From positions 62,001 to 126,000 of the forward strand of contig NZ_SUMB01000002.1 of NCBI RefSeq assembly GCF_005048155.1: 64,000 bases of DNA. The letters are read 5' to 3'. The notes below the pieces were generated by a model. It did no database searches and was not told the origin of the DNA. It was given only the letters and a program-made list of their open reading frames with translations. Below, one piece after another: positions 50,967 to 62,580 of the stretch (its first letter is position 1; the number at the start of each line of letters is the position of its first letter). The translations under genes were made by a program, and so were the position numbers. Source of the stretch: Streptomyces piniterrae (lineage in GTDB: Bacteria > Actinomycetota > Actinomycetes > Streptomycetales > Streptomycetaceae).

Positions 50967-51875
50967 TCAGCTCTGCTGCTCGATCAGACCGTCCAGCATC
51001 GCCAGCGAGTCCCGCGGTGACTCGGACTGCGCGCTGAGCCGGTCCATCACCGCGAGGTAATGGTCCACGTCATCGCGCTTGTCCAGATAGAGCGAACTGG
51101 TCAACTGCTCCAGATAGACGATGTCAGGCAGATCCGGCTCCAGGAACCGCAGGATCGTGACCGGCCCGCCGGCCGCCGCGAGACCGCCGAGGCTGAACGG
51201 CGCGATCTGCAGCGTGACATTCGGCAGCGCCGCCATCTCCCGCAGCTGCCGCAGCTGACCGGCCATCACCTCCGCCCCGCCCAACGGCCGGCGCAGCGAC
51301 GCCTCGTCGAGCACCGCCCACAGCCGCGGCGCGTCCCGGACCGTCAACAGCTCCTGACGCTTGATACGCAGCGCCACCCGCCGCTCGATCTCCTCGGCGG
51401 ACGCCTGCGGATGCCCGAGCCGGGTCACCGCACGCGCGTAATCAGCGGTCTGCAACAGGCCCGGCACGAACTGGACTTCATAGGTGCGGATGACGGACGC
51501 GACCTCTTCGAGGCCGAGCAGCGTCTCGAACCAGCCGGGCAGCACATCGCCGTACTGGTGCCACCAGCCAGGAGTGCTGGTCCGGCGGGCCAGCGCGAGG
51601 AAGTCGGCGCGCTCCGAGTCGTCCGTGATGCCGTAGAGCGTCAGCAGATCCGCGATATCCCGCTCTTTGCAGCCCACCCGGCCGAGCTCCAGGCGGCTGA
51701 TCTTCGCATGCGAGCCGCGGATGGCGTCTCCGGCGGCCTCGCGGGTGATGCCCGCCGCCTCGCGCAACCGTCTCAACTGGGTGCCCAGGACGATGCGCAG
51801 GACGGTCGGGCCACCACGGGGATGCTCCAAGTAGCGGCGCAGAGACGATTCGCGGCTCGGCTGCGCGGCACTCAT
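50967..51875 (-). CDS. XRE-family regulator with DUF5753 domain
   Basis: 302 aa. N-terminal HTH: LGTQLRRLREAAGITREAAG with AKISRLELGRVG; the remaining ~200 residues are DUF5753 (VQFVPGLLQTADYARAV, LRQLREMAALPNVTLQIAPF, IVYLEQLTSSLYLDKRDDV). In Streptomyces such regulators pair with DUF397 proteins and ATPase-fold anti-sigma-like proteins, as found here at 51965-52210 and 52400-52948, and act in developmental switches. ATG 51875 has GGGGAG 6-7 nt upstream. Confidence 0.88.
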   Translation of the reverse strand: MSAAQPSRESSLRRYLEHPRGGPTVLRIVLGTQLRRLREAAGITREAAGDAIRGSHAKISRLELGRVGCKERDIADLLTLYGITDDSERADFLALARRTSTPGWWHQYGDVLPGWFETLLGLEEVASVIRTYEVQFVPGLLQTADYARAVTRLGHPQASAEEIERRVALRIKRQELLTVRDAPRLWAVLDEASLRRPLGGAEVMAGQLRQLREMAALPNVTLQIAPFSLGGLAAAGGPVTILRFLEPDLPDIVYLEQLTSSLYLDKRDDVDHYLAVMDRLSAQSESPRDSLAMLDGLIEQQS

Positions 51876-51964
51876 GGTGACTCCCCTGGGTGTTCGGACG
51901 AACGCTCAGTGTCCCATCGTCCCAGAGCGTTCGTACAGTCGCGCAATTATCCGGCCGTCATATG

Positions 51965-52210
51965 TCAGCCGCAATCGATGAGATCGTCGAAGTCGCCGTC
52001 CTTGGCGCCCTGGACGAACGCCGACATCTCGGCACGGGTGTAGACCAGCGCCGGGCCCGACGCATCCCGCGAGTTCCGTACCGCCACCCCGCCGCCGGAA
52101 AGAACGGCCAGCTCAACGCAGTTGCCACTGGGGTTGCTGCGGCTGCTCTTGCGCCAGACGGCGCCTTCGATGCTGGTCGCCTGCATGCCGTTGGTCACCG
52201 ACTCCATCAT
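51965..52210 (-). CDS. DUF397 small protein
   Basis: 81 aa with the DUF397 core: AVWRKSSRSNPSGNCVELAV, then GVAVRNSRDASGPALVYTRA and FVQGAKDGDFDDL. DUF397 proteins are partners, possibly antitoxin-like, of the adjacent XRE-DUF5753 regulators. GGGAG lies 5 nt before the ATG at 52210; an ATG-ATG pair makes 52207 equally possible. Same direction as the XRE gene, 89 bp upstream of it. Confidence 0.9.
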   Translation of the reverse strand: MMESVTNGMQATSIEGAVWRKSSRSNPSGNCVELAVLSGGGVAVRNSRDASGPALVYTRAEMSAFVQGAKDGDFDDLIDCG

Positions 52211-52399
52211 GCTGCTCCCTTGCTGGAGGACGCGCCTCCGCCGTTCCCGGGCCCGCGATCACATTGGCGTGAACGGGCCCCTGAGCAACCGTCCTTACCG
52301 ATGCAATTGCAGATGTACTTGCAGCGGGGGGCGGCCGACGAGGATATTAGCTGTCCCGGGAAGTTCCGCCCAGCCCCGAAAGCCCTCACGGAGTTCGTG

Positions 52400-52948
52400 A
52401 TGACGACACATCCGGCAGAGACCGTGCACGACGCCCTTCGGGAGGAATCACATCAGGACACCTGGTGGTTGCCGGGTCCCGACGACTTCGCCGCATGCGC
52501 CCTCAGCGACTCCCCGCGCACCGCGGCCGAGGCCCGCCGCTTCACCCAGCTGACCCTCGAAGGCTGGCGGATGTGCCCCACCGTCACCGAGAACACCGCA
52601 CTGGTCGTCTCCGAACTCGTCAGCAACGCACTGCGATACGGCGCCAAGGCGCAGGGGCGGGAGGACAGGGGGGACGACGAGCAGGCCCCGCACGACGACG
52701 ACCGGGGCGGCTTCACCCCGGCCGGCTCCTACTGCCCCGCCTGGCTCGCCCTGACCCGGCAGGACACCGGCGTGCTCTGCGCGGTCTCGGACGCCGGCAC
52801 CGGGACGCCGGTGCTCATCACGCCCGACCCCCTCGCCGAGTCCGGGCGCGGACTGCGCATCGTCGACGAGCTCAGCGAAGCCTGGGGCTGGACACAGCCG
52901 GACGCCTCGGGCAAGACGGTCTGGGCCACGGTGTCGACCCACGGCTGA
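52400..52948 (+). CDS. ATP-binding GHKL protein, RsbW/SpoIIAB-like
   Basis: A 182-aa HATPase_c_2 protein. AEARRFTQLTLEGWRMCPTV and VVSELVSNALRYGAKAQGRE give the N-box, VLCAVSDAGTGTPVLITPDP the G1 box and AESGRGLRIVDELSEAWGW the G2 box. An acidic insert (EDRGDDEQAPHDDDRGG) interrupts the fold. Such proteins act as serine kinases/anti-sigma factors or signalling partners. Divergent from the DUF397/XRE pair, completing the common Streptomyces trio. ATG 52400 with GGAG 7-8 nt upstream; GTG 52397 also fits. Confidence 0.85.
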   Translation: MTTHPAETVHDALREESHQDTWWLPGPDDFAACALSDSPRTAAEARRFTQLTLEGWRMCPTVTENTALVVSELVSNALRYGAKAQGREDRGDDEQAPHDDDRGGFTPAGSYCPAWLALTRQDTGVLCAVSDAGTGTPVLITPDPLAESGRGLRIVDELSEAWGWTQPDASGKTVWATVSTHG

Positions 52949-53054
52949 CGACCCGTCGGATGATGCCCGCTGCGGGTCTCGCCACCGCCGCCGGACGGGC
53001 CCTGTGTGACCATGCCCTGGTCGCCGTCACCACAGCGGGAGGCCCGAGAAGCCG

Positions 53055-53936
53055 ATGGATCTGCTGTCCCTGCGCTACTTCCGGGCCGTCGCCCGGCGCG
53101 AGCACATCAGCCGGGCCGCCGAGGAACTACGGGTGGCCCAGCCATCGGTGAGCCGTACGATCGCCCGGCTGGAGGCCGAGCTGGGCGTTCCGCTCTTCGA
53201 CCGGCAGGGCCGCACCATCCGGCTCAACCGCTACGGCGCGGCGTTTCTGCGCCGGGTCGAGCGGGCGCTGGACGAACTGGACGACGCCCGCCGAGAGGTC
53301 GCCGACGCCGCCGGCCTCGACCACGGCGGCGTCGCTCTCGCCGCCGAGACCCTGCTGCCGCTCTCCGAACTGCTGGGCGCGTTCCGCACCGCACACCCCA
53401 AGGTCACCATGCGGGTCCTGCAAGCCACCCCCGAAGTGATGCGCAATCAGCTACGTGCACGGGAGGTGGACTTCTGTGTGGCCTCACAACCGCTGGACGG
53501 GCCCGGCCTCGAAGCGGTTCGGCTCCTGCACGAAGAGGTACTGCTCGCCGTACCGGCCGGGCATCCGCTGGCCGCCCGGGACCGGGTCTCGGTGGCCGAC
53601 ATCGCCGACGAGCCGTTCATCTCCACCCGGCCGGGGCACTGGCAACGCGCCCTGCTGGAGCGGCTGTTCACCACCATCGGCCGCAGTCCGGTCATCTCCT
53701 GTGAAGGGGAGGAACCAGGCGCCACGCACTTTCTGATCGCGGCCGGGCTCGGCATCGGACTGCTGCCGTCGATCGCCCGCACCGACCCCTCGGTGCTGCC
53801 ACTCGCCTGGCTGCGCCTCGACACCCCCGACTGCGCCCGCACCCTGAGCCTCGTCCGCCGCAAGGACAGCTATCTCTCCTCGGCCGCCGCACGCTTCCGC
53901 GACATGGCCGTCGCGCATTTCGCGAACACGGGGTGA
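53055..53936 (+). CDS. LysR-family transcriptional regulator
   Basis: A 293-aa LysR-type regulator. HTH: LRYFRAVARREHISRAAEEL with VAQPSVSRTIARLEAELGVP; effector domain with VTMRVLQATPEVMRNQLRA and VDFCVASQPLDGPGL. No divergent target gene is present (the upstream ATPase gene is co-directional), so its regulon is unknown. A hairpin overlaps its stop codon. Confidence 0.88.
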   Translation: MDLLSLRYFRAVARREHISRAAEELRVAQPSVSRTIARLEAELGVPLFDRQGRTIRLNRYGAAFLRRVERALDELDDARREVADAAGLDHGGVALAAETLLPLSELLGAFRTAHPKVTMRVLQATPEVMRNQLRAREVDFCVASQPLDGPGLEAVRLLHEEVLLAVPAGHPLAARDRVSVADIADEPFISTRPGHWQRALLERLFTTIGRSPVISCEGEEPGATHFLIAAGLGIGLLPSIARTDPSVLPLAWLRLDTPDCARTLSLVRRKDSYLSSAAARFRDMAVAHFANTG

Positions 53937-53953
53937 GGTATTCACCGTGTTCG
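53923..53953. terminator. Hairpin terminator spanning the LysR stop
   Basis: CGAACACGG-GGTGA pairs with TCACC-GTGTTCG, leaving two bulged G and a 5-nt loop. It also faces the convergent gene at 53960, 7 bp away. Confidence 0.7.
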
Positions 53954-53959
53954 GAGGCG

Positions 53960-54457
53960 TCATCGCCGAACGGGTCCCCCTTCGGTGAACGGGCCGGTGC
54001 CGTACGGATGCAGCTCGATGGCGACCCCGTTCGCCGAAGGGTCCATGTCCACGGCCTGCGTGACGTCACCTCCGGCGGCGGCCAGATGACGCTGGACACC
54101 GTACTGGCAGGTCTTGGCCAGCCGGTCCGCCTCGACGGCCGACAACCGCACGCCCCGGCGCAACTGCACATGGACGACCGGCCACGCCTCCAGTTCCCCG
54201 CCGGCCGCCGGGGCGAGACGGAACCCCTCGATCAGCCCGGCCAGCGGATTGCCCTCAAACAGCCCGTACTCGACATCCTGCGGATACACAGCGGCCCCCT
54301 CCGACAACAACCACAACCCCAGGTGACACCAGGCGAGTTGCTCGCATGCCCGCCCCCGGAATCCTCGATGCCGGGGCCAGGCCGTGTCATGAGCGCGGCT
54401 ACTCAGAAGCGGGGGTGAGTACGACGGGGGCGGGGCCGGGCCCACGCCCGACCACAC
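53960..54457 (-). CDS. Hypothetical protein (start uncertain)
   Basis: Up to 165 aa; the minus-strand frame reads more like protein than the other frames, especially EQLAWCHLGLWLLSEGAAVY, PQDVEYGLFEGNPLAGLIEG and VTQAVDMDPSANGVAIELHP. The first ~30 residues (Pro/Ser-rich) are doubtful and the real start may be further in. No motif is recognised. It lies between the convergent LysR gene and the start-side region of the meaB stop. Confidence 0.45.
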   Translation of the reverse strand: MWSGVGPAPPPSYSPPLLSSRAHDTAWPRHRGFRGRACEQLAWCHLGLWLLSEGAAVYPQDVEYGLFEGNPLAGLIEGFRLAPAAGGELEAWPVVHVQLRRGVRLSAVEADRLAKTCQYGVQRHLAAAGGDVTQAVDMDPSANGVAIELHPYGTGPFTEGGPVRR

Positions 54458-54496
54458 CCCCGAAGACCGTTCCGACCCTGTCCCACCGGACAGGTG

Positions 54497-55492
54497 CTAT
54501 GACCCGTCCGACAGCCCGAACGCGTCCAGCAGCCGCTCGGCGGCCAATGTCGCGGTGATCTCCCCGTCGCGCACCGCACGCTCGATGCCTGGCCCCTGGC
54601 GGCGCACCTCGGGGTGCTCCTGGAGCCGGTCGATCAGCCGCTCGCGGACCATCGACCAGGTCCAGTCGACCTGCTGCGCACGGCGCCGCTCGGCCAGCGC
54701 GCCGGTCGAGTCCAGCAGCGTGCGGTGCTGCTCGATCCGCTCCCACACCGCCTTCAGGCCGGTGCCCTCGCGGGCGCTGCACGTCAGCACCGGCGGTGTC
54801 CACACGGCGTCGGCAGGCTGCAACAGCCGTAGCGCACCGGCCAGTTCACGGGCCGCCGAGCGGGCGTCCCGCTCGTGCGGACCGTCCGCCTTGTTGACCG
54901 ACACCAGGTCCGCCAGCTCCAGGACGCCCTTCTTGATGCCCTGGAGCTGGTCGCCGGTGCGGGCCAGCGTCAGCAGGAGGAAGGTGTCGACCATGTTGGC
55001 CACGGTGGTTTCGGACTGGCCGACGCCGACCGTCTCCACCAGGATCACGTCGTAGCCCGCGGCCTCCATGACGACGATGGACTCGCGGGTCGCGCGTGCC
55101 ACACCGCCCAGCGTCCCGGAGGTGGGGGAGGGGCGGACGAACGCCGCCGGGTCGGTCGCCAGCCGCTCCATCCGGGTCTTGTCACCCAGGATGGAGCCGC
55201 CGGTGCGGGTGGAGGACGGGTCGACGGCGAGTACCGCGACCCGGTGCCCCATGCCGGTCAGCAGCGTGCCGAGCGCGTCGATGAACGTCGACTTGCCGAC
55301 GCCCGGCACCCCGCTGATACCCACCCGGCGGGCCGCACCGGAGTGCGGCAGCAGCTCGATCAGCAGCCGCTGCGCCGCCGCCCGGTGGTCGGCGCGGGTG
55401 GATTCCACCAGGGTGACGGCACGGGCGATCCACGCCCGGGAACCGGCGCGGACCCCCTCGGCGTACCGTCCGACATCGATCGTCGCAGGCAT
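54497..55492 (-). CDS. meaB: Methylmalonyl-CoA mutase-associated GTPase MeaB
   Basis: A 331-aa G3E-family GTPase. [20 protein letters not shown] is the Walker A loop, [20 protein letters not shown] the switch I region, [20 protein letters not shown] the switch, and SVNKADG the NKxD guanine motif. It loads and protects the adenosylcobalamin cofactor of the mutase encoded just upstream (10-bp gap). ATG 55492 at [13 protein letters not shown]. Confidence 0.93.
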   Translation of the reverse strand: MPATIDVGRYAEGVRAGSRAWIARAVTLVESTRADHRAAAQRLLIELLPHSGAARRVGISGVPGVGKSTFIDALGTLLTGMGHRVAVLAVDPSSTRTGGSILGDKTRMERLATDPAAFVRPSPTSGTLGGVARATRESIVVMEAAGYDVILVETVGVGQSETTVANMVDTFLLLTLARTGDQLQGIKKGVLELADLVSVNKADGPHERDARSAARELAGALRLLQPADAVWTPPVLTCSAREGTGLKAVWERIEQHRTLLDSTGALAERRRAQQVDWTWSMVRERLIDRLQEHPEVRRQGPGIERAVRDGEITATLAAERLLDAFGLSDGS

Positions 55493-55502
55493 GACCCCCC
55501 GC

Positions 55503-57712
<2,210 letters not shown>

Positions 57713-57713
<1 letters not shown>

Positions 57714-59596
57714 CACGCCACCTCCATGACATCCAGGGCCGAGGACAGCACCTCGACCGCGTCGCAGCCCGCGAACACGAACGCGTCCACACCGGCCTCC
57801 ACGTATTCCTCGCCCCGCGCACCCGGCTTACCCGCCAGATACACCCGCAGCGCACCCGCCGACTTCAGCGCGGCCGCCACCGCCGCCGCCTGCTCGCCGT
57901 ACACCGCGTCACTCGAACACAGACAGGCAATGCCCGCCCCACTCCGCGCAAACGCCTCGGCCACCGACTCCGCGTCCACCGACGCCGGCTCCTGGACCGT
58001 CTCGATACCGCCCGCCTGGAACAGATTCGCCGCGAACGTCACCCGCGCGGTGTGCACCGCGGCCGGACCCAGCGCCGCGACAAACACCTTCGGCCGCTCC
58101 CCACCGACCGCCAGATGCGCATCGGACCGGGCCCGCAGCCCCTCGTACGCATCGTCCCTGCGCACCCGCGGCAGACCACCGCCCACCGGAGCCGGCGCCG
58201 GATCGCGCTGCACCGGCGACTCCGCCAGATGCGGGAACTCACTGACACCGGTGATCGGTTCACGGCGGTGCGCGAGATCCTCGGACCGCCGCCGCCAGGT
58301 CGCCGCCAGCCGCTCACCGATCAACCCGGACCGCAGCGCCGCGGCCTGACCGCCCGCACCCTCGATCTCCTGGAAGAACGCCCAGGCGGACCGGGCCAGC
58401 TCGGCGGTGAGGCTCTCCACGTACCAGGAGCCGCCCGCCGGGTCGATCACCTTCGACAGATGCGACTCCTCCAGCAGCACCGACTGGGTGTTACGGGCGA
58501 TCCGCCGGGCGAACGCGTCCGGCAGGCCCAACGCGGCATCGAACGGCAGCACCGTCACCGCATCCGCACCACCGACACCCGCGGACAGCCCGGCCACCGT
58601 GGTCCGCAGCATGTTCACCCACGGGTCCCGACGGGTCATCATCACCGTGGACGTCACCGCGTGCTGACGCTGCGCCGACGCCTCGGGCGACGCCCCGCAC
58701 ACCTCCGCGACCCGCGCCCACAGCCGGCGGGCCGCACGCAGCTTCGCGATCGTCAGGAACTGGTCCGCGGTGGCCGCATAGCGGAACTCCAGCTGCCGGC
58801 AGGCCGTATCCACATCCAGACCGGCCGCGGTCAGCTCCCGCAGATACGCCACACCGGTCGCCAGCGAAGCACCCAGCTCCTCGGCGGTCGAACCACCCGC
58901 CTCGTGATACGGCAGCGCGTCCACGGCCAGCGCCCGCAACTTCGGCGAGTCGGCGGCCGAACGCGCAGCGAGCCGGGTCGCGGCCTCCAACTGGATCCGC
59001 AGCTTGCTGTCATCGCCCGTACGGGCCAACAGTCCCAGCGGATCCGCGCCCAGAGTGCCGGTCGCCTCGCTCAGCGGCACACCCGACGCGGCGTACAGCC
59101 CCAGCAACTCCTCGGCGGCCGCGACGAAATCGGCGCCCGCGTCCAGCGCCACCGCGGCCAGATCCAGATACACGCCCCGCAACGCCCGCGGCAGCTCCGT
59201 CACCGGCACCCCGCCGTCCCCGACGGTCAGCCACAGCGAGGTGACACCGTTCTCCAGGTCCGCGAGCACCGCCTCATTGGCGCGCTCCGGATCGGCGTGC
59301 ACATGGCGCTGGCGTACGTCCCAACCGGACACGGTCGTGCCCTCGGGACGGCCGGCGCGTACGAACGGCGGAAAGCCGGGGAGGCCCACGGCGGCCGAAT
59401 CGTCGTCACGGGTATACAGCGGGCGGATGCGGATCCCGTCCTGGATCTCGGTCGCGAGCGCGTCCTCGGCGGCGGCACCCGCCGCTTCTGTGACGCCCGA
59501 TTTGCGCAGCACGCCTTCGACGAGGCGCTGCCACTGTTCGCGGTCCGCGTCCGGGAATGCGGCGGCCAGGGGGAGTTCGGAGGACTCGGCGGTCAT
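57713..59596 (-). CDS. mutA: Methylmalonyl-CoA mutase small subunit
   Basis: 627 aa, the catalytically inactive partner that forms a heterodimer with MutB. It keeps the barrel outline ([37 protein letters not shown]) but the C-terminal cobalamin domain lacks the DxHxxG motif, as expected for MutA. A TAGCCT -10 box ends 7 nt before ATG 59596, so the operon mRNA is probably leaderless. First gene of mutA-mutB-meaB. Confidence 0.93.
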
Positions 59597-59603
59597 GGCA
59601 AGC

Positions 59604-59609
59604 AGGCTA
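59604..59609 (-). promoter_or_regulatory. -10 box TAGCCT for leaderless mut operon
   Basis: On the minus strand TAGCCT is followed by 7 nt and then ATG 59596. No ribosome site is present. A 9-bp hairpin AGCCGGAGC/GCTCCGGCT (59624-59645) lies just upstream, overlapping where the -35 element should be. Confidence 0.5.
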
Positions 59610-59645
59610 AGCGAACGACCGTTAGCCGGAGCAGGGGCTCCGGCT

Positions 59646-60000
59646 GTGACCTTGCACTCGTTGACCTTGTGTTTGTCCGTATTGGGGGTGGTAGGGGGAG
59701 GGCCGCGGCGACGAACTGCTACCCGCCGGTAAGTAGTGGGCGGCGGTGGCGATCCGTACTGGTTGCGTCTGTGTGCAGGTCGGCTCCGTGAGCGGCCGCG
59801 GAGTGCGGCGGGATCCTCGCCCGTCAGGGCACACGGCGTGCGGCGCGCCCACCCTCACACTCTCCGCAAATGCCCCATGAGGTGCATAACCGCATATCCG
59901 CCCATCTTGCTCGATGGCGATCACCGTTTCCCCTGGTCCGCTCGTCCGGCCAGTTCGCTACCGTGGGCGCCGGCACCCGACCTAGCGACCTAGGAGCGGA
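59646..60000. other. Intergenic region between mutA and DUF4185 gene
   Basis: About 350 bp with no convincing gene, RNA or riboswitch; in particular no cobalamin-riboswitch core was spotted. CGACCTAG appears twice near the end (about 59980-59993), next to the TAGGAGCGGA ribosome site of the following gene. Confidence 0.5.
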
Positions 60001-61314
60001 ATGTCCAGGCGCCGATCCCCCCACACCACCACCGCCGCCGCACTGCTCTCCCTCCTCCTGGCCCTGCTCGCGGCCACCGCCCTGGTGTCATGGGCGATGC
60101 CGCGCGCCACCCCGGACCCCACCGCGGCCTGCCCCGGACGCAAGGCTGCCTCCTGGTCGACCGAAAACCCCCTCACCGGGGAGTTCGCCCGCTACGGCAA
60201 CGACAACACCCGGGTGGACGACTGGACCGGCGGCGACGGCACTCACTCCCTGCGCCTCCCCGACGGCCGTACGCTCTGGCTCTTCTCCGACACCTTCCTC
60301 GACCGCGTGCAGCCCCCACCCAACCCACAGGGCCAGCCCTACCGCTGGCGCATCGCCGACAACGGGGGTCCGCCCTACCTCCGCCACAACACCGCCCTCG
60401 TGATGTCCCGTTCGGGCCACCTGGAGCGCACCCTGACCGGCGGCACCCCCGCCACCCCCGGCCCGTTCTTCCCCGACCCGGACCCCGCCCCCGGCCCGGC
60501 GGGCGGCGGCTGGCGCTGGCCCGTGCACGCGAGCGTGGAGCCCCGCGCCCCCGGCGCCCGCGAAAAAGTCGTCCGCGTCCTCCTCTGGAACCGCGCGCAG
60601 GGAACCGCCCCCTGGGTCTTCGGCGTACCCCGCAGCACCGAAGTCGCCACCCTCTCCCTCCCCGACCTCACCCTGGAGAGCATCACCGAGACCGTCGACC
60701 AGACCTCCGTCACGGACCCCGCCCAACGCGTCCTCTACGGCTCCGCGACGGCCCGCCACGGCGCCTGGACCTACGTCTTCGGCGGCGACGACCCACCCGA
60801 CTCGCCGGCCTCCAGCGCCTACCTCGCCCGCGTCCCGACCGGCCGCCTCGCCGACCGCGCCGCCTGGCGGTTCTGGGACGGCACACACTGGCGGCGCGGC
60901 GCCGACCAGGCCCGGCCCGTACTGCAGGATGGCGGCACACGCGGCGTCGGCAGCGCCTTCACGGTCGTACGCGACGGCCCCACCTGGGTGCTGTTCACCA
61001 TGGACACCGGGGGAGCGGGCACCGAAGGCATGACCGCGATCACCAGCTACTGGTCCTGCTCACCCCAAGGCCCCTGGCACGGCCCGAACGGCCGCATCAC
61101 CCCACCCCGGCCACCCGACCCCGAACCGCACTACGTCGCCGCCTACAACCCGCAGGCGCACCCCGAATTCACCGCGTCCGGTGAACTCCTGCTCAGCTAC
61201 GACGTCAACTGGCTGGGCCCGCCAGGCGTTCCGGCCGATCCACGGCTCAACGGGAACGTCGACCTCTACCGGCCGCGGTTCCTACGGGTGCGGCTGGGGC
61301 CCGCCGCGCCCTGA
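60001..61314 (+). CDS. Secreted DUF4185-type beta-propeller protein
   Basis: A 437-aa exported or anchored protein: signal/anchor TTTAAALLSLLLALLAATAL. The rest repeats blades ending in aromatic motifs: LRLPDGRTLWLFSDTFLDRV, LIWN-like VRVLLWNRAQG, TYVFGGDD, WRFWDGTHW and LLLSYDVNWLG, which matches DUF4185/glycosidase-like five-blade propellers. Probably acts on polysaccharide outside the membrane; no catalytic proof. AGGAG lies 5 nt before ATG 60001. Confidence 0.72.
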   Translation: MSRRRSPHTTTAAALLSLLLALLAATALVSWAMPRATPDPTAACPGRKAASWSTENPLTGEFARYGNDNTRVDDWTGGDGTHSLRLPDGRTLWLFSDTFLDRVQPPPNPQGQPYRWRIADNGGPPYLRHNTALVMSRSGHLERTLTGGTPATPGPFFPDPDPAPGPAGGGWRWPVHASVEPRAPGAREKVVRVLLWNRAQGTAPWVFGVPRSTEVATLSLPDLTLESITETVDQTSVTDPAQRVLYGSATARHGAWTYVFGGDDPPDSPASSAYLARVPTGRLADRAAWRFWDGTHWRRGADQARPVLQDGGTRGVGSAFTVVRDGPTWVLFTMDTGGAGTEGMTAITSYWSCSPQGPWHGPNGRITPPRPPDPEPHYVAAYNPQAHPEFTASGELLLSYDVNWLGPPGVPADPRLNGNVDLYRPRFLRVRLGPAAP

Positions 61315-61353
61315 CGAAGCGCCGGTCGACGTCGGGGCGAGGCTCTACATGAC

Positions 61354-61755
61354 TCAACTCCCGTGACGCGTCCGCCATTCCCGGGCGAGCTGGTCGATGT
61401 CGAACGGCGTGAGGTTCAGTGGCGGGCCTTCGAGGGGTGTGCGCAGCGCGGCGTGGATTCGTTCGTTGACGGCGGTCAGGATGCGGCGCAGCGCGGCCTC
61501 GCTGGGGGCGCTGGCCGCTGCCTCCAGCGCGTCCTCGGCCTCTTTGCGCAGCACGAGGCTCGGCGGCAGGTAGGAGAGGTTCTCCCGGACCATCTTGTCC
61601 TTGACCCACCACAGTTCGTCGTACGGCTGGTCGAGGCTCGGGAGGGGCTTTCCGGCGCCGGGCAGGTTCGCGAAGTCGCCCCGTTCCGTCGCCTCACGGA
61701 TCTGCTTGTCGACCCAGGTCTCGAAGGGCACGCCGGGCGGTTTGCGTTCGGTCAT
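61354..61755 (-). CDS. DUF1992 (DnaJ-homologue C28-like) protein
   Basis: 133 aa. FETWVDKQIREATERGDFAN and LPGAGKPLPSLDQPYDELWW are the DUF1992 signature, followed by KMVRENLSYLPPSLVLRKEA. Widespread small cytoplasmic protein of unknown function, related to the DNAJC28 conserved domain. ATG 61755 with GGGAGAG 6-7 nt upstream. Confidence 0.88.
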   Translation of the reverse strand: MTERKPPGVPFETWVDKQIREATERGDFANLPGAGKPLPSLDQPYDELWWVKDKMVRENLSYLPPSLVLRKEAEDALEAAASAPSEAALRRILTAVNERIHAALRTPLEGPPLNLTPFDIDQLAREWRTRHGS

Positions 61756-61893
61756 CGCGACTCTCCCGAGGGGTCAGAGGCGTCAGTGGTCGGCCGATCC
61801 TCTTGGCGGCACGCTTGCCTGCTGCCGGGCGGCACACGGCCCCTGCTCCCACCGTAACGCGGAGCGGCGGCTCGGCCCGTCGAGCTCGGTGGC

Positions 61894-62580
61894 TCAGCCG
61901 GTCGAGCCCTCCGCCGTGCCGGGCGTACCCTCCGTCGCGCCGTTCGCAGCGCCGCTCGCCGAACCCGTAGGGCTGGGCTCGACGACCGGGAACGCGTTGT
62001 TGCCGCCGCAGACCAGGGGGCCGACGCGGATGTCCGCGCCGATCAGCGTCACCGTGACCTCGCCCGGCGGCTTGTCCCCGGGGACCTTGGCATTGGCCGC
62101 GGTGCACACCAGCTGGTTCAGCGACGCGGAATCCAGGAATTTCGCGTTCATCGGCAGCGTGATCACGACCGTGCCCCGGCCCGTCGCCGTGGTCAGTCGG
62201 CCGGGGAACTTCGGCAGGACGCTGGAGAGACCACGCATCCGCTCGGCGTGGTTCGGGCCCTCCATCAGCAGCTGGATCGCGTCCTCCGGGTCGACCGGGG
62301 CCTTCGCCGGGCGGGTCGCGGAGCGCAGCCCGGACGGCCCGTAGAAGAACAGCTGGACATCGGCCGGCGGCTGGCCCGGAGCCTTCACACCCGCGGCGGG
62401 CTCACCGGCGTCGATGACGTCGGTGGGCGCGATACCGCAGCCCGTCAGCGTGGCTGTCAGGACGCCGCCCAGCGCGCCGGCCAGCAGACCACCCACCATG
62501 ATCCGCCGGGTCCACGAGGAGGCCAGGGCGCGGCGGACGCCGTGCGTGTCGAGGGGGGTGCGGGCGTTCATGGGGCTCAT
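61894..62580 (-). CDS. GerMN-domain-like lipoprotein of the afsQ locus
   Basis: A 228-aa lipoprotein: RRIMVGGLLAGALGGVLTAT with lipobox LTGC. The domain PADVQLFFYGPSGLRSATRP through EDAIQLLMEGPNHAERMRGL and TVVITLPMNAKFLDSASLNQ resembles the GerMN fold of LpqB and spore proteins. The tail is Gly/Thr/Ala-rich. ATG 62580 overlaps the kinase stop as ATGA, with GGAAAGAG 8 nt before. In Streptomyces coelicolor a lipoprotein gene likewise follows afsQ2, so it may tune kinase sensing at the membrane. Confidence 0.8.
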   Translation of the reverse strand: MSPMNARTPLDTHGVRRALASSWTRRIMVGGLLAGALGGVLTATLTGCGIAPTDVIDAGEPAAGVKAPGQPPADVQLFFYGPSGLRSATRPAKAPVDPEDAIQLLMEGPNHAERMRGLSSVLPKFPGRLTTATGRGTVVITLPMNAKFLDSASLNQLVCTAANAKVPGDKPPGEVTVTLIGADIRVGPLVCGGNNAFPVVEPSPTGSASGAANGATEGTPGTAEGSTG